DNA of 64,000 nt. It comes from an uncultured Clostridia bacterium. Lineage in GTDB: Bacteria; Bacillota; Clostridia; Oscillospirales; Ruminococcaceae. Below the pieces are notes generated by a model. It saw only the letters and a program-made list of their open reading frames with translations, searched no databases and was not told the DNA's origin. The stretch covers positions 207,315 through 271,314 of the forward strand of contig CALZUA010000001.1 in assembly GCA_945829235.1 (NCBI GenBank), read 5' to 3'. Positions 15,228 to 23,960 of the stretch are shown piece after piece (positions within the stretch are counted from its first letter, which is position 1; each line of letters begins with the position of its first letter). The position numbers and the translations under genes are program-made.

Positions 15228-16001
15228 ATGACGCAGTCTGAGATGAATATACTTGTACCGCAAAAGTTGGTTGAGCTTGAGGAAATGTATGATATGCGGG
15301 TGCTTCTTGCGGTGGAATCCGGCAGTCGCGCGTGGGGATTTGCTTCGCCGGACAGCGATTTTGATGTGCGGTTCATCTATGTACATAAGCCCGAGTTTTA
15401 TCTGCGTTTGGAGGAAAGACGGGACGTTATCGAGGTTCCGGTGGACGAAACCTGGGACGTTTCAGGCTGGGATTTGGATAAAACGCTTCGATTGTTGTTT
15501 CGGGCAAACCCAACGCTGTACGAGTGGCTGAATTCGCCGATAACATACTTTGAGGACGGATTTCGCGAGAGAATTGCACCATATACAAAGCAATGCTTTT
15601 CGCGGAAAAATATGCTGTATCATTACCTCAACACCGCCCGTAATAACATCAAAAAATATCTGCAGGAAGACGAGGTTCAGCCCAAGAAATATTTCTACGC
15701 GCTTCGACCAATTCTTGCGTGCAACTGGGTGCTTGAACAGAACTCACCTCCGCCGGTGCCATTTGCAGAGCTGGCTGAGGCACAACTTCCGACATTTCTC
15801 AATGCTTCTGTGCAACACCTGCTGGAGCTTAAAATGAACGCAAACGAAAAGTCAAAGATTGCTCATTTTGCAGATATAGACAAATTTCTTGCTGAAAGTA
15901 TTGAGCGGCTGGACGCAGTAATGGAAACGCTTCCTAAACGTGACCGTGTTGACTGGGAAGGGCTTGACGAGTTCTTCCTAAAGGAGATTTCGCGCAGTTA
16001 A
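15228..16001 (+). CDS. RlaP-type nucleotidyltransferase domain protein
   Basis: The 257-residue protein has a nucleotidyltransferase active site, ESGSRAWGFASPDSDFDVRFIY (about 28-49). This is the G-S-x-x-x-G-x-x-x-x-D-S-D-x-D pattern with the two metal-binding aspartates. The remaining helical part (about 90-250) fits the RlaP / COG3541 group of predicted nucleotidyltransferases. Members of the wider superfamily transfer nucleotides to RNA, proteins or small molecules, or act as toxins; no partner antitoxin is visible. An in-frame TTG at 15210 precedes, but AAAGGCAG about eight bases before the ATG at 15228 decides the start. It is a single gene with its own promoter. Confidence 0.82.
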   Translation: MTQSEMNILVPQKLVELEEMYDMRVLLAVESGSRAWGFASPDSDFDVRFIYVHKPEFYLRLEERRDVIEVPVDETWDVSGWDLDKTLRLLFRANPTLYEWLNSPITYFEDGFRERIAPYTKQCFSRKNMLYHYLNTARNNIKKYLQEDEVQPKKYFYALRPILACNWVLEQNSPPPVPFAELAEAQLPTFLNASVQHLLELKMNANEKSKIAHFADIDKFLAESIERLDAVMETLPKRDRVDWEGLDEFFLKEISRS

Positions 16002-16119
16002 ATTATTTGCAAAAATATGAATAATTGAAGAGCCAAAGGTAAATTCTGATTTGAAAAGTTTTAAATGTCCTGAAAATGACACAGTTAAGTATGGTATAAT
16101 GATTAAGGGATGATAAAAT

Positions 16120-17106
16120 ATGTCAGAAAAAGCAAAGAACACCAACAACCGCCTGAAAATTCTTTACCTTCACATAATTCTTCTGGAAAACACGGACGAG
16201 GAGCATTCTATAACAATGCCCGAAATCATATATCGGCTTGAACTTTGTGGGATAACTGCTGCACGAAAAGCGATTTATGAGGACATCGAGGCTTTGAAGC
16301 TGTTCGGTTTGGATATTGTAACGATGCGCGGAAAAAATGCAGGATATAAAGTTGTGAGCCGAGAATTTGAGTTGCCTGAGCTTAAACTTCTTGCCGATGC
16401 GGTTTCTTCATCGCGTTTTCTTACCGAGAAGAAATCATCGGAGCTTTTGAAGAAGCTGGAGCGGCTCACAAGCGTTTATGAGGCAAAGCAAATTCAGCGT
16501 CAAGTGTTTGTTGCCGAGCGTGTTAAAGCGATGAATGAGCGCATTTATTTGAATATTGATGCAATTCACCGCGCAATAGCTGAGCGTAAGAAAATTTCGT
16601 TCAAGTATTTTGATTACGATATGAAAAAGCGAAAGCATTATCGCGATGGTATCAGAACCTGTTCTCCTTACGCGTTGACTTGGTCGGACGAGCGATATTA
16701 TCTTGTTGCTTATTACGAAAAGTATGAAGGAATTTCAAATTTTCGTGTTGACCGAATGGAGAGCGTTGAAATAATGGACGAGCAGGCGCAAAAATACCCC
16801 GAGAGCTTTAGCCTGTCCGCTTACCTCAATTCAACATTTTCAATGTTCAGCGGCAAAGCTGAAGAAGTTAAGCTGCGCTTTGACAAGTCGCTGATAAATG
16901 TGGTTATTGACCGTTTTGGAAAAAACATCGGAATATTTCCCGATGGTGAAAATTATTTCATCGTAAGAGCGCAGGTAAAAACAGAACAGCCCGAGCCGTT
17001 TTTCAGCTGGATTTTTCAGTTCGGTACAATGGTTGAAATCCTTGAACCGAGCGGATTGAGGGAGAAATATTTGAAAATGCTGAGGGAAGTTGAGAGCAAG
17101 TATTGA
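16120..17106 (+). CDS. WYL-domain transcriptional regulator
   Basis: A 328-residue regulator with an N-terminal winged helix (about 15-75: ILYLHIILLENTDEEHSITMPEII...TAARKAIYEDIEALKLFGLDIV) and a WYL sensor domain (about 145-225). The hallmark W-x-x-x-x-Y-L here is WSDERYYLVAYYEKYEG, and the DRMESVEIMDE segment follows. A C-terminal WCX-like domain (about 240-325) completes the common architecture. WYL proteins often control defence or stress genes in response to nucleic acids or small ligands. A -10-like TATAAT lies at 16095-16100 without a good -35. The gene stands between a nucleotidyltransferase and a broken hypothetical gene, so its target is not evident. Confidence 0.88.
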   Translation: MSEKAKNTNNRLKILYLHIILLENTDEEHSITMPEIIYRLELCGITAARKAIYEDIEALKLFGLDIVTMRGKNAGYKVVSREFELPELKLLADAVSSSRFLTEKKSSELLKKLERLTSVYEAKQIQRQVFVAERVKAMNERIYLNIDAIHRAIAERKKISFKYFDYDMKKRKHYRDGIRTCSPYALTWSDERYYLVAYYEKYEGISNFRVDRMESVEIMDEQAQKYPESFSLSAYLNSTFSMFSGKAEEVKLRFDKSLINVVIDRFGKNIGIFPDGENYFIVRAQVKTEQPEPFFSWIFQFGTMVEILEPSGLREKYLKMLREVESKY

Positions 17107-17282
17107 AACATAAAGTCGAAAAAAATTGCTTGAAATTGTTAAAAGTAAAGTTCCTGTTCGATTTTATTTCAATGCGCTTTGTTATTAACCGGCTTACCAA
17201 TATTGACAAACAGTCGCTTGAGCACAGTTTAAAAGAGCATCAGCAGGTTATCGTGCTGAGCCGGAGCGTATGGAGTTGACGC

Positions 17283-18614
17283 ATGAAATTTAATTTTATT
17301 TTCGCACCGATAAAGGCATTTAAATCAAGATATTCCTCGGAAGGAATAAAACCGTCATCGTATAATCTTTTCAACGGAACGAGCATTGATAAACTCATCT
17401 CCAACGCGATAAAACCGCAAATTCTTGCTCTTTACGGCAAGGAGGACAGTGTGAAGCTGGTCGGATTTTCTTACGCTTAATTCAACGAGCAAGGCAGGAA
17501 CTTTTATCCAACGCAACTCTTTGTAAACGATGAATACAGGAAAATTCAATGGATAAAATGGCGCTCGGGAAGCAAGGACTATTTTGTGCTGAACCATGAT
17601 ATTCGCGATAAGGTTAGCGGAGAGCCGATTTTGGACAACGCATCGGTTGACGATTTTCCGATTGACATAACGCTTTGCTCGGCTGAAGAGGAAGCGGCGC
17701 TTAAGCCTTTTGAACACGCTGTCCGCACGGATATTCTTTCGATGCCTAAATCGGAGCTTCGTCACATGCGTGACGGTGTTCCGGACTATTGTTCTCCAAC
17801 GTTTTATTACGAATTTTCACGCCAAATCTCCCCACTCCTGACAGCAATATCGGGTTGTGATAATTTTGCAGAAAAAGCCGAGTTTTATCGGGCATGGAGT
17901 TCGGTTCCCGTGAATTTCAACGGTTGGACATATTCGACGATGTGGCTTGCAAGACTGCCGAGTTTACCCGATGATATCGAAAACAAAGAGGTAAACTTCA
18001 TCTATCGTTGGAAATCGCTCAAGGGAAGGGAATACCTCACACCGTTTGACGAAATCGGAGCAGACAATATCCTGTTTGAATTGTGCAAAAGCAATCCGCC
18101 CGTGAAGCTGAATTGCGGAAGCCGTCCTGCTGTTATTCCCGATAAAACAGCTCTTTTGGATTTTTTGGACAATGGCTACCTTGAAGAAATATACAAAGCC
18201 GCAAAGCTCGAAGCTGTACGTCCAAAAGCGTATAAATACTACTTTGAACTCAATTTTTGTCATCTTCGTGACCGTCACAGAAACGAGATTGCGATTAAAT
18301 TCAAGAGCAAAAAGAAACCGCAAAAGCTGTTTGAATTTCACAAATTTTTCGTTGATTTAGTTGAAGAGATAAACGCAAAGCACGGCTCGGATATATTTGT
18401 TTTTCCGAAAAGTGCAGACTATTATTACTCTGACTCGGCAAGCTTTGGCGCAATGCTTGATTTCAGGGACTCGCCAATGGAGCTTCTCGTTGAAATTGTG
18501 AATGTGCTCAATGACAAAACCAAGGGTATCAAAAGCGTTAAGTTGTTTAACTATCGGGAGCTTTTTGAGTCGAGCATTGATAACGCTCTGCTAAACGACC
18601 TTTTGAACAGATAA
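17283..18614 (+). pseudogene. Hypothetical protein with an in-frame TAA stop
   Basis: Two open stretches, 17283-17480 and 17586-18614, lie in the same frame, and the bases between them translate without other stops (FNEQGRNFYPTQLFVNDEY and onward). The single in-frame TAA at 17478-17480 therefore interrupts what should be one protein of about 443 residues. GGAG seven bases before the ATG at 17283 supports that start. I do not recognise the family: it is soluble and rich in aromatic residues, with no transmembrane helix. The long 3' part remains intact, which suggests either a recent nonsense mutation or a sequencing error. A 35-codon open stretch just upstream (17172-17279) is in the same frame but has no ribosome binding site. 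Confidence 0.65.
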
Positions 18615-18634
18615 CAAAATAATTCGATAATAAC

Positions 18635-18674
18635 AGGACTGCCGTTATGATAAAAACACGGCAGTCCTTTTTTA
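18635..18674 (+). terminator. Intrinsic terminator
   Basis: AGGACTGCCGT (18635-18645) pairs perfectly with ACGGCAGTCCT (18658-18668), followed by six T. It ends the unit containing the interrupted gene. Confidence 0.88.
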
Positions 18675-18795
18675 TAAAAAAATTATGAAAAAGGGCATTG
18701 AGAGCAGTCCGGAAACAATTTAAACACGGAGTTGTTTTTGAGGAAATTGTTAAAGATATCCAAATTATCATAACTACTTTTGTGTACATTGTACC

Positions 18796-18824
18796 TTGCA
18801 AAACATAGAACAATGTGATATAAT
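18796..18824 (+). promoter_or_regulatory. Sigma-A promoter for the FtsX/MacB-type ABC operon
   Basis: TTGCAA (18796-18801), 17 bp, TATAAT (18819-18824) with extended TGA. Just upstream GTACATTGTAC (about 18784-18794) is a small palindrome that could bind a regulator. Apart from these and the terminator, 18615-18865 holds nothing I can identify. Confidence 0.8.
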
Positions 18825-18865
18825 AAAGCATACAAAGAAGTTACTCTTTGAAAGGGAGGAATAAA

Positions 18866-20035
18866 ATGAAGTACATTCTACGCAACATACGCTCTCTTAT
18901 CAAAAACGAGCCGCTGATTTTCGCGGTAATGATTGTGTGCGTTTTCGCTTCATCGTGGGTGCTGACGTTCGCTTACGGGCTGTATCAGAACTACAACGTG
19001 CAAAAGACGGAAGCGGATATCGAGGGCAAGGAATTGAGGCTAAGTCTGTGTGAGGGCAAGTCGGTCACGCGGACGGATTTGGAGCGGTTTTTCGCGGAAA
19101 TAAGCGATGAAACGCTCAACGCGGCAAACCTTCTCTATTGCGATGCAGAGCTTCCCGGATTTCCGACAGAACCTGGTTACAAAGAGAATTTCGGCAGGGC
19201 GGCATTCCGCTTTACTATCCACAACGGACAATATCAATCTTCCTCATACATTAAGGAAATTTGGGAGGAAAGGGGTCAGATAACCTCCGGACGCTTTTTC
19301 AGCGATGATGATGAAAAAAACGGCGCAAACGTTGCGATGGTTTATACCGATATGGGCAAGTGGAACGAAGCTACGCTTGCAATTAGAACGGGAGAAAACA
19401 CCATAAGATTGTTCGACAAGGAATACGAGATTATCGGAACGTATAATTCCTTCGGAGGAACTCCGCTGATACCGTTTTTATCAATCCCCGAGAATTTAGA
19501 GCTTTCCGCGCCGTCATTTATGTTTGAAAAAAACTTGACTAAGTCGCAGTATGAAGAAATCAGAAGCGCCGCCAGAATAGCTGTTCCGGAAACGTTTGTT
19601 TTCCCCGATTTGGCGTTCCCGGATTCCGAAAATATTTATATTTACAACAACATTTTGCTTATTTGCGCGCTGATTGCCGTGCTCACCGTGATAAATTTCG
19701 CTTCACTTTACAACTACATCATCAGCAAAAGAATACGTCAGCTTGCCGTGTTTAAGCTGTGCGGCTGTACCTCGTTCAAGGCAACGGGCTTTTATCTTGC
19801 GGAATGTGCGATTATCTGCGTTCCCGTGTTTATGATAGGAACGGTGAGCTATATACCCGTGATGAAATTCTTCCTCTCGCCGATTTTCCCGTATATGGAG
19901 GCCGCTTATTCACCGATTATTTATACGGTAATTTTCGCTTTGTATATAATAATTCTAGTGATTATTATGAGCTTTACGCTAATCCGTTCCGTTAAGAAAA
20001 ACACCGTAGCAATCTGGAAGGAGGGAGCATTATGA
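18866..20035 (+). CDS. FtsX-like ABC transporter permease (first)
   Basis: A 389-residue permease of the MacB/FtsX type: one N-terminal helix (about 18-40), a large extracytoplasmic domain (about 45-255), and three C-terminal helices (about 265-290, 310-340 and 355-380) that form the FtsX core (VLTVINFASLYNYIISKRIRQLAVFKLCGC). Such permeases use ATP hydrolysis as mechanotransmission rather than classic transport. The ATG at 18866 has GGGAGG six bases upstream; a TTG at 18848 is less likely. Its stop overlaps the next permease start (ATGA). Together with the second permease and the ATPase it forms a complete three-gene system, possibly for peptide efflux or resistance. Confidence 0.85.
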   Translation: MKYILRNIRSLIKNEPLIFAVMIVCVFASSWVLTFAYGLYQNYNVQKTEADIEGKELRLSLCEGKSVTRTDLERFFAEISDETLNAANLLYCDAELPGFPTEPGYKENFGRAAFRFTIHNGQYQSSSYIKEIWEERGQITSGRFFSDDDEKNGANVAMVYTDMGKWNEATLAIRTGENTIRLFDKEYEIIGTYNSFGGTPLIPFLSIPENLELSAPSFMFEKNLTKSQYEEIRSAARIAVPETFVFPDLAFPDSENIYIYNNILLICALIAVLTVINFASLYNYIISKRIRQLAVFKLCGCTSFKATGFYLAECAIICVPVFMIGTVSYIPVMKFFLSPIFPYMEAAYSPIIYTVIFALYIIILVIIMSFTLIRSVKKNTVAIWKEGAL

Positions 20036-21261
20036 TATTGTTTAAAACCGCGCTTCGCGAGTTGAAGAATAACATTAAAATGGTTGTGATAATGCTTCTG
20101 CAAATAGTTGTTGCTTTAATGATTACAGCGGTTATGGTGTCGGCGGTGATGCTGAAATATCAGACCTACGAGCCGTTCAAGGATTATTTCGAGAGCGAGG
20201 GACTGTTCTTTTATATTGATATTGTCGCTTCCGAAAACGACAATCTTGAAGACCTTATGAGCAGATTCAATTACGGCGAACAGCTCCTTGCAAAAACGCA
20301 CGGAAGTGAAATAATTGCCTCTTACCAACCGGAAACATTTGATATGAATATTTTGACTTTTGCTTATGATGACGATACAATTCGCCGATATAAGCCGCCG
20401 TTGAAAGAAGGACGCTGGCTTAATCCCAATGCTGAGGAACTTGAAATTGTGGTTTCCGAGAACAATGAATACGGATGGAAAACCGGCGACACTGCGGAAA
20501 TACATCTCGGCTGGGCTTTGTCAAATGAAGATAAAAAGGGCGTGTGGGTTAAAGCCAAGGTTGTGGGCGTGGTTAAGGAGAACGGAGAGATTTTTGGGTG
20601 TACAAACCGTAACTTTTTAACCCCGACTTACAAGAACGCATATATGCAATTCAGCTCCGAGGTTGAAAATGAAACGCTTGTTCTTCTCTCTCAATCCGTT
20701 CTGAAAAGGCTTGACCCGCATTATGTAACTTTTATGCGCGATTTGGTTATGATAAAATATCCCGAGGGAACACCCGAAGAGATTATAAATGAAGACCGAT
20801 TACAGCTTGCAAAATATGACGCACATTTTTTGTTGACGCTCCCCGAAATAGATATTAACAGCAAGGCGTATCTTTACGAGCAACTTTATCAATTGTTGCC
20901 GATAATTGCAATTTTGCTTATTCTTGTAATGGTAAGCTCAATCAGCACCTCGGCAATTTCCGCGCGGCGGCGGCTCAAGGATTACGCGAAATATTATGTG
21001 CTGGGACTGAGGTGGCGGCAATGCGCGCTGGTGAACTTTTTCCAAGCACTCATTATAGGTGCGGCGGCGCTGGTTATTTCCTGCGCGGGACTGCTTGTAA
21101 TCGGAAACACCGCATTGTCCGAAACATTTGTTGTGCTTTGGAATGTGCCGATGATTTTATGCTTGCTCGGAATACTTTTGATGTATCTTGTATTTTCGAT
21201 GATAATGCCGATGATTATGCTTCGTTCCAACACGCCGAAGGCAATTCTTCAGTCAGAATAA
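20032..21261 (+). CDS. FtsX-like ABC transporter permease (second)
   Basis: A 409-residue MacB-type permease with the same layout as its neighbour: an N-terminal helix (about 17-37), an extracytoplasmic region (about 40-285), and three C-terminal helices (about 287-310, 335-365 and 375-400). The conserved cytoplasmic turn is SARRRLKDYAKYYVLGLRW. It overlaps the first permease by four bases and is followed after 10 bases by the ATPase. Heterodimer formation with the first permease is the expected arrangement. No substrate-specific signature was seen. Confidence 0.85.
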   Translation: MILFKTALRELKNNIKMVVIMLLQIVVALMITAVMVSAVMLKYQTYEPFKDYFESEGLFFYIDIVASENDNLEDLMSRFNYGEQLLAKTHGSEIIASYQPETFDMNILTFAYDDDTIRRYKPPLKEGRWLNPNAEELEIVVSENNEYGWKTGDTAEIHLGWALSNEDKKGVWVKAKVVGVVKENGEIFGCTNRNFLTPTYKNAYMQFSSEVENETLVLLSQSVLKRLDPHYVTFMRDLVMIKYPEGTPEEIINEDRLQLAKYDAHFLLTLPEIDINSKAYLYEQLYQLLPIIAILLILVMVSSISTSAISARRRLKDYAKYYVLGLRWRQCALVNFFQALIIGAAALVISCAGLLVIGNTALSETFVVLWNVPMILCLLGILLMYLVFSMIMPMIMLRSNTPKAILQSE

Positions 21262-21271
21262 GGAGGACAAA

Positions 21272-21940
21272 ATGATAGAGGTATCGAACTTAACGAAAAT
21301 CTACAATCCCAAAAAAGCCAACGAATTTACCGCGCTGAAAAATATTTCACTGAAGATAAACGACGGTGAAATGTCTGCGATAATCGGGAAATCGGGCGCG
21401 GGAAAATCCACGCTTCTGCACATTCTCGCTTGTATCGACGACTATCAGGGCGGCGAATACAAAATTGACAACACTCTTGTCAAGAACTTGTCGGAGAAAA
21501 GCTCCGCGCGTATCCGTAACGAAAAAATCGGTATGGTTATGCAGGATTTCGCGCTGGTTGAGGATTTCACGGCGATTGAAAACGTGCTTTTGCCGCTGGA
21601 ATTCTCGAAGCACAAAAAATCCAACCGACAGGAAAAGGCGTTGAACGCGCTGAAATCGGTTGGAATGGACCGGTTCGCGAAAAAGCCCGTAAACAAGCTC
21701 TCGGGCGGTCAAAAGCAACGTGTTGCCATTGCTCGCGCGATGGTCAACGAGCCATCGCTTATCCTCGCGGACGAGCCTACGGGCGCTCTCGATACCAAAA
21801 CTTCCGCTGAGATTATGGACGTTTTCAGAAAGCTGCACTCCGAGGGAAAGACAATTGTTATTGTAACTCACGACCCGGGTGTTGCGGAGCAATGCGAGAG
21901 AATTATCGAGATTTCGGACGGGAATATTATTTCGCAATAA
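21272..21940 (+). CDS. MacB/LolD-type ABC transporter ATPase
   Basis: A 222-residue ATPase with intact Walker A GKSGAGKST (about 38-46), Q-loop (MQDFALVEDFT near 90), signature LSGGQKQRVAIARA (about 142-155), Walker B LILADEPTGALD (about 163-174) and H-loop VTHD. The DEPTGALD motif is characteristic of the MacB/LolD/FtsE branch that partners FtsX-fold permeases. AAGGAGG is six bases before the ATG. It ends the operon at the terminator at 21947. Confidence 0.92.
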   Translation: MIEVSNLTKIYNPKKANEFTALKNISLKINDGEMSAIIGKSGAGKSTLLHILACIDDYQGGEYKIDNTLVKNLSEKSSARIRNEKIGMVMQDFALVEDFTAIENVLLPLEFSKHKKSNRQEKALNALKSVGMDRFAKKPVNKLSGGQKQRVAIARAMVNEPSLILADEPTGALDTKTSAEIMDVFRKLHSEGKTIVIVTHDPGVAEQCERIIEISDGNIISQ

Positions 21941-21946
21941 CGGTTT

Positions 21947-21974
21947 GCGGCAGTTTTCGGACTGCCGCTTTTTT
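21947..21974 (+). terminator. Intrinsic terminator of the ABC operon
   Basis: GCGGCAGT (21947-21954) pairs with ACTGCCGC (21961-21968) around a 6-base loop, followed by six T. Confidence 0.9.
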
Positions 21975-22013
21975 CTCAGATATTCTTGACTTTGCTTTAT
22001 AAGTTTATGAAAA

Positions 22014-22031
22014 TTTGTTGAAATCAACAAA
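22014..22031 (+). promoter_or_regulatory. Candidate TetR operator palindrome
   Basis: TTTGTTGA (22014-22021) and TCAACAAA (22024-22031) are perfect inverted repeats with a 2-base centre. They lie about 85 bases before the first gene of an operon whose second gene is a TetR-type regulator, so autoregulation is plausible. A TATAAT lies at about 22071-22076 with a poor -35. Confidence 0.5.
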
Positions 22032-22116
22032 AATCTTGCAATTTGTTGTTCCGTTTCAGCCGAAAACCTTGTATAATAAAATTACAAACCAAAACAAAAT
22101 TACGGAGGTATTTCAA

Positions 22117-22476
22117 ATGAACACGGACAAGATTTATGCACAGGCAATCGCAAATGAGTATTCGCCGAAAGACACATCAAAGGTTGTTGCTCTGAGGAAG
22201 CTTGATAAAAAAGCCAAAACGCCCGCAAACATTTTTGCTTTTACCTTTGGAACGATTATGGCTCTCGTGCTTGGAACGGGAATGTGCCTGTCGATGAAGG
22301 TAATCGGTGATGGTTCTTCGGCTATGATGATAGTCGGCATTATTGTCGGACTTATCGGCATTGCGGGAGTGAGCGTGAATTTCCCGATTTACAAAAAAAT
22401 GCTTGAGAGCGGCAAGAAAAAATACGCGTATGAGATTATGCAACTTGCAAAGGAAATCAGCGACAGTGAAGATTAA
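22117..22476 (+). CDS. Small two-helix membrane protein
   Basis: A 119-residue protein with a soluble N-terminal region (about 1-37: KIYAQAIANEYSPKDTSKVVALRKLDKKAK), two hydrophobic helices (about 42-63 and 70-90) and a cytoplasmic C-terminal tail. I recall near relatives in Clostridia carrying the label dihydropteridine reductase, but nothing in this short membrane protein supports an NAD(P)H enzyme. ACGGAGG eight bases upstream marks the start. It is the first gene of an operon with a TetR regulator (21 bp downstream) and another membrane protein, so it is likely part of the response that regulator controls. Confidence 0.7.
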   Translation: MNTDKIYAQAIANEYSPKDTSKVVALRKLDKKAKTPANIFAFTFGTIMALVLGTGMCLSMKVIGDGSSAMMIVGIIVGLIGIAGVSVNFPIYKKMLESGKKKYAYEIMQLAKEISDSED

Positions 22477-22497
22477 CCCGAGAAAGGCGGTGATGAA

Positions 22498-23112
22498 ATG
22501 AACAAATCCGAGAGCAAATATTTTAACACCGCTGTTTTGATGGACAACGCGCTGATAAGTCTGCTTGAAAAGAAGGATTTTCAGTACATTTCAATCAAGG
22601 AAATCTGCCAAAAGGCGGGCGTTAACCGCTCAACGTTTTATTTGCATTATGAAACTATCGGCGACCTGCTCGAAGAAGCCACGGAGTACATTTTAGACAG
22701 GTTTGTCGGCTCGTTTGATGTAAATCAAAAAAAGCTCTCGGAGCAGATAGAAACCGCGCCGCTTGACGAGCTTATTCTTGTCAACAACGATTATTTGGTG
22801 CCGTACTTGAATTTCGTGAAAGAGCATAAAAGCATATTCAACGCGTTTTTCAACAACCCTGAGTGCATGAAAGCGCAGTGGCATTTTTCCAAGATGAAAC
22901 AGCATATCCTCAATCCTATTCTCGAAAGATTTGATATACCGCAGAATGTTCAGAATTATCTGATAACCTATTACATCAGCGGTACTATTGCAATAGTTAA
23001 GGAGTGGCTTGGCGGAAATTGCAAGGAAACCGTTGAAGAAATTGCGGCGATAATAAAAGACTGCGTGCGCCCTAATGGTAGTTTTGTGAGAAATCGTGAG
23101 TGTGCAAGATGA
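22498..23112 (+). CDS. TetR/AcrR-family transcriptional regulator
   Basis: The 204-residue protein has a classical TetR helix-turn-helix (about 12-58: AVLMDNALISLLEKKDFQYISIKEICQKAGVNRSTFYLHY) and a C-terminal ligand-binding domain of the kind with an aromatic-rich helical bundle (FISGTIAIVKEWLGGNCKE). AAAGGCGGTGATGAAATG provides the start. Its last codons overlap the next gene (ATGA). It probably represses its own operon, via the palindrome at 22014-22031; the inducer is unknown. Confidence 0.88.
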   Translation: MNKSESKYFNTAVLMDNALISLLEKKDFQYISIKEICQKAGVNRSTFYLHYETIGDLLEEATEYILDRFVGSFDVNQKKLSEQIETAPLDELILVNNDYLVPYLNFVKEHKSIFNAFFNNPECMKAQWHFSKMKQHILNPILERFDIPQNVQNYLITYYISGTIAIVKEWLGGNCKETVEEIAAIIKDCVRPNGSFVRNRECAR

Positions 23113-23771
23113 AGAAAATGCTGAAAAAGCTCATTGATATGCGAAAAACCGATTACAGTGCCAAAACGATTGCAACATCTGCAATTTCTGTTGTAATCGG
23201 TTTGGCTTTTACGCTGTATAACGGCTTTCTCGGAGTTTATTATTCCTCAGTTTGGAACGGCACGATTTGTGTTTATTACATTCTGCTTGCGGTTGTAAGA
23301 GGAGTTGTGGTAAACGCGCAGAGGAAAATAAACGGCGGAAAAAACTGCGGTGAAAAATACATCAAGCGGATTTACTGCTCAACGCATATAATTTTGTTTG
23401 CGATAAATATTGCACTGATTGTGCCGATAGCTGTGATGATAAAAGGGAACAGGGAGTATAATCTCGGGATAATTCCCGCAATTGCAATGGCTACATATAC
23501 GACATATCGCGTAACGATGGCGGTAATCAATCTGAAAAAGTCGAGAAAAAGCAAAAGTTTGTTTATTCGCGAGCTGATAAATATAAATTTCATCGACGCG
23601 CTGGTTTCGGTTTTGCTTCTTCAAAATACGCTGATAATTGCAAACGAGGGCAAAATGACGGAGGAAATGTCAACGCTGTCAATCGTTTCAAGCACAGCGA
23701 TTTGGATTGCGATTGCCGTGATTACCGCTATGTCGTTTGCAAGATCCGAAAGAGCTGAAAACCCACGCTAA
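23109..23771 (+). CDS. Polytopic membrane protein of unknown function
   Basis: A 220-residue protein with five or six hydrophobic helices (about 22-40, 45-68, 88-115, 120-145, 165-185 and 190-212). A cysteine-containing loop (KNCGEKYIKRIYCSTH) lies between the second and third. I do not recognise the family. The ATG at 23109 overlaps the TetR stop codon, so translation is coupled and regulation by that TetR protein is likely. Integral membrane proteins in such positions are often small-molecule permeases, but no transporter motif is seen. Confidence 0.75.
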   Translation: MKKMLKKLIDMRKTDYSAKTIATSAISVVIGLAFTLYNGFLGVYYSSVWNGTICVYYILLAVVRGVVVNAQRKINGGKNCGEKYIKRIYCSTHIILFAINIALIVPIAVMIKGNREYNLGIIPAIAMATYTTYRVTMAVINLKKSRKSKSLFIRELININFIDALVSVLLLQNTLIIANEGKMTEEMSTLSIVSSTAIWIAIAVITAMSFARSERAENPR

Positions 23772-23851
23772 TTATGATATCGGCAGGGAAATATATTCCG
23801 CCGAAAACGTTTATGAATAATCGATAATGAGTATAATCCGTAAATAAAAAT

Positions 23852-23875
23852 GGGACGCACCAACGTCCCGTTTTT
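23852..23875. terminator. Bidirectional terminator between convergent genes
   Basis: GGGACG (23852-23857) pairs with CGTCCC (23864-23869), loop CACCAA, flanked by A-rich and T-rich tracts. It separates the TetR operon from the leftward hydrolase gene. Confidence 0.85.
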
Positions 23876-23960
23876 ATTATGCGAACCATATTCGCGTGTG
23901 TATTATTCTGTCTTGCTCTGTTCCGCACTCTTTGCGATATTACACCTCAAAAAAATCTCC

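Noticed and set aside
22117..22476. Dihydropteridine reductase
   Set aside because: The protein is 119 residues with two membrane helices and no nucleotide-binding fold.
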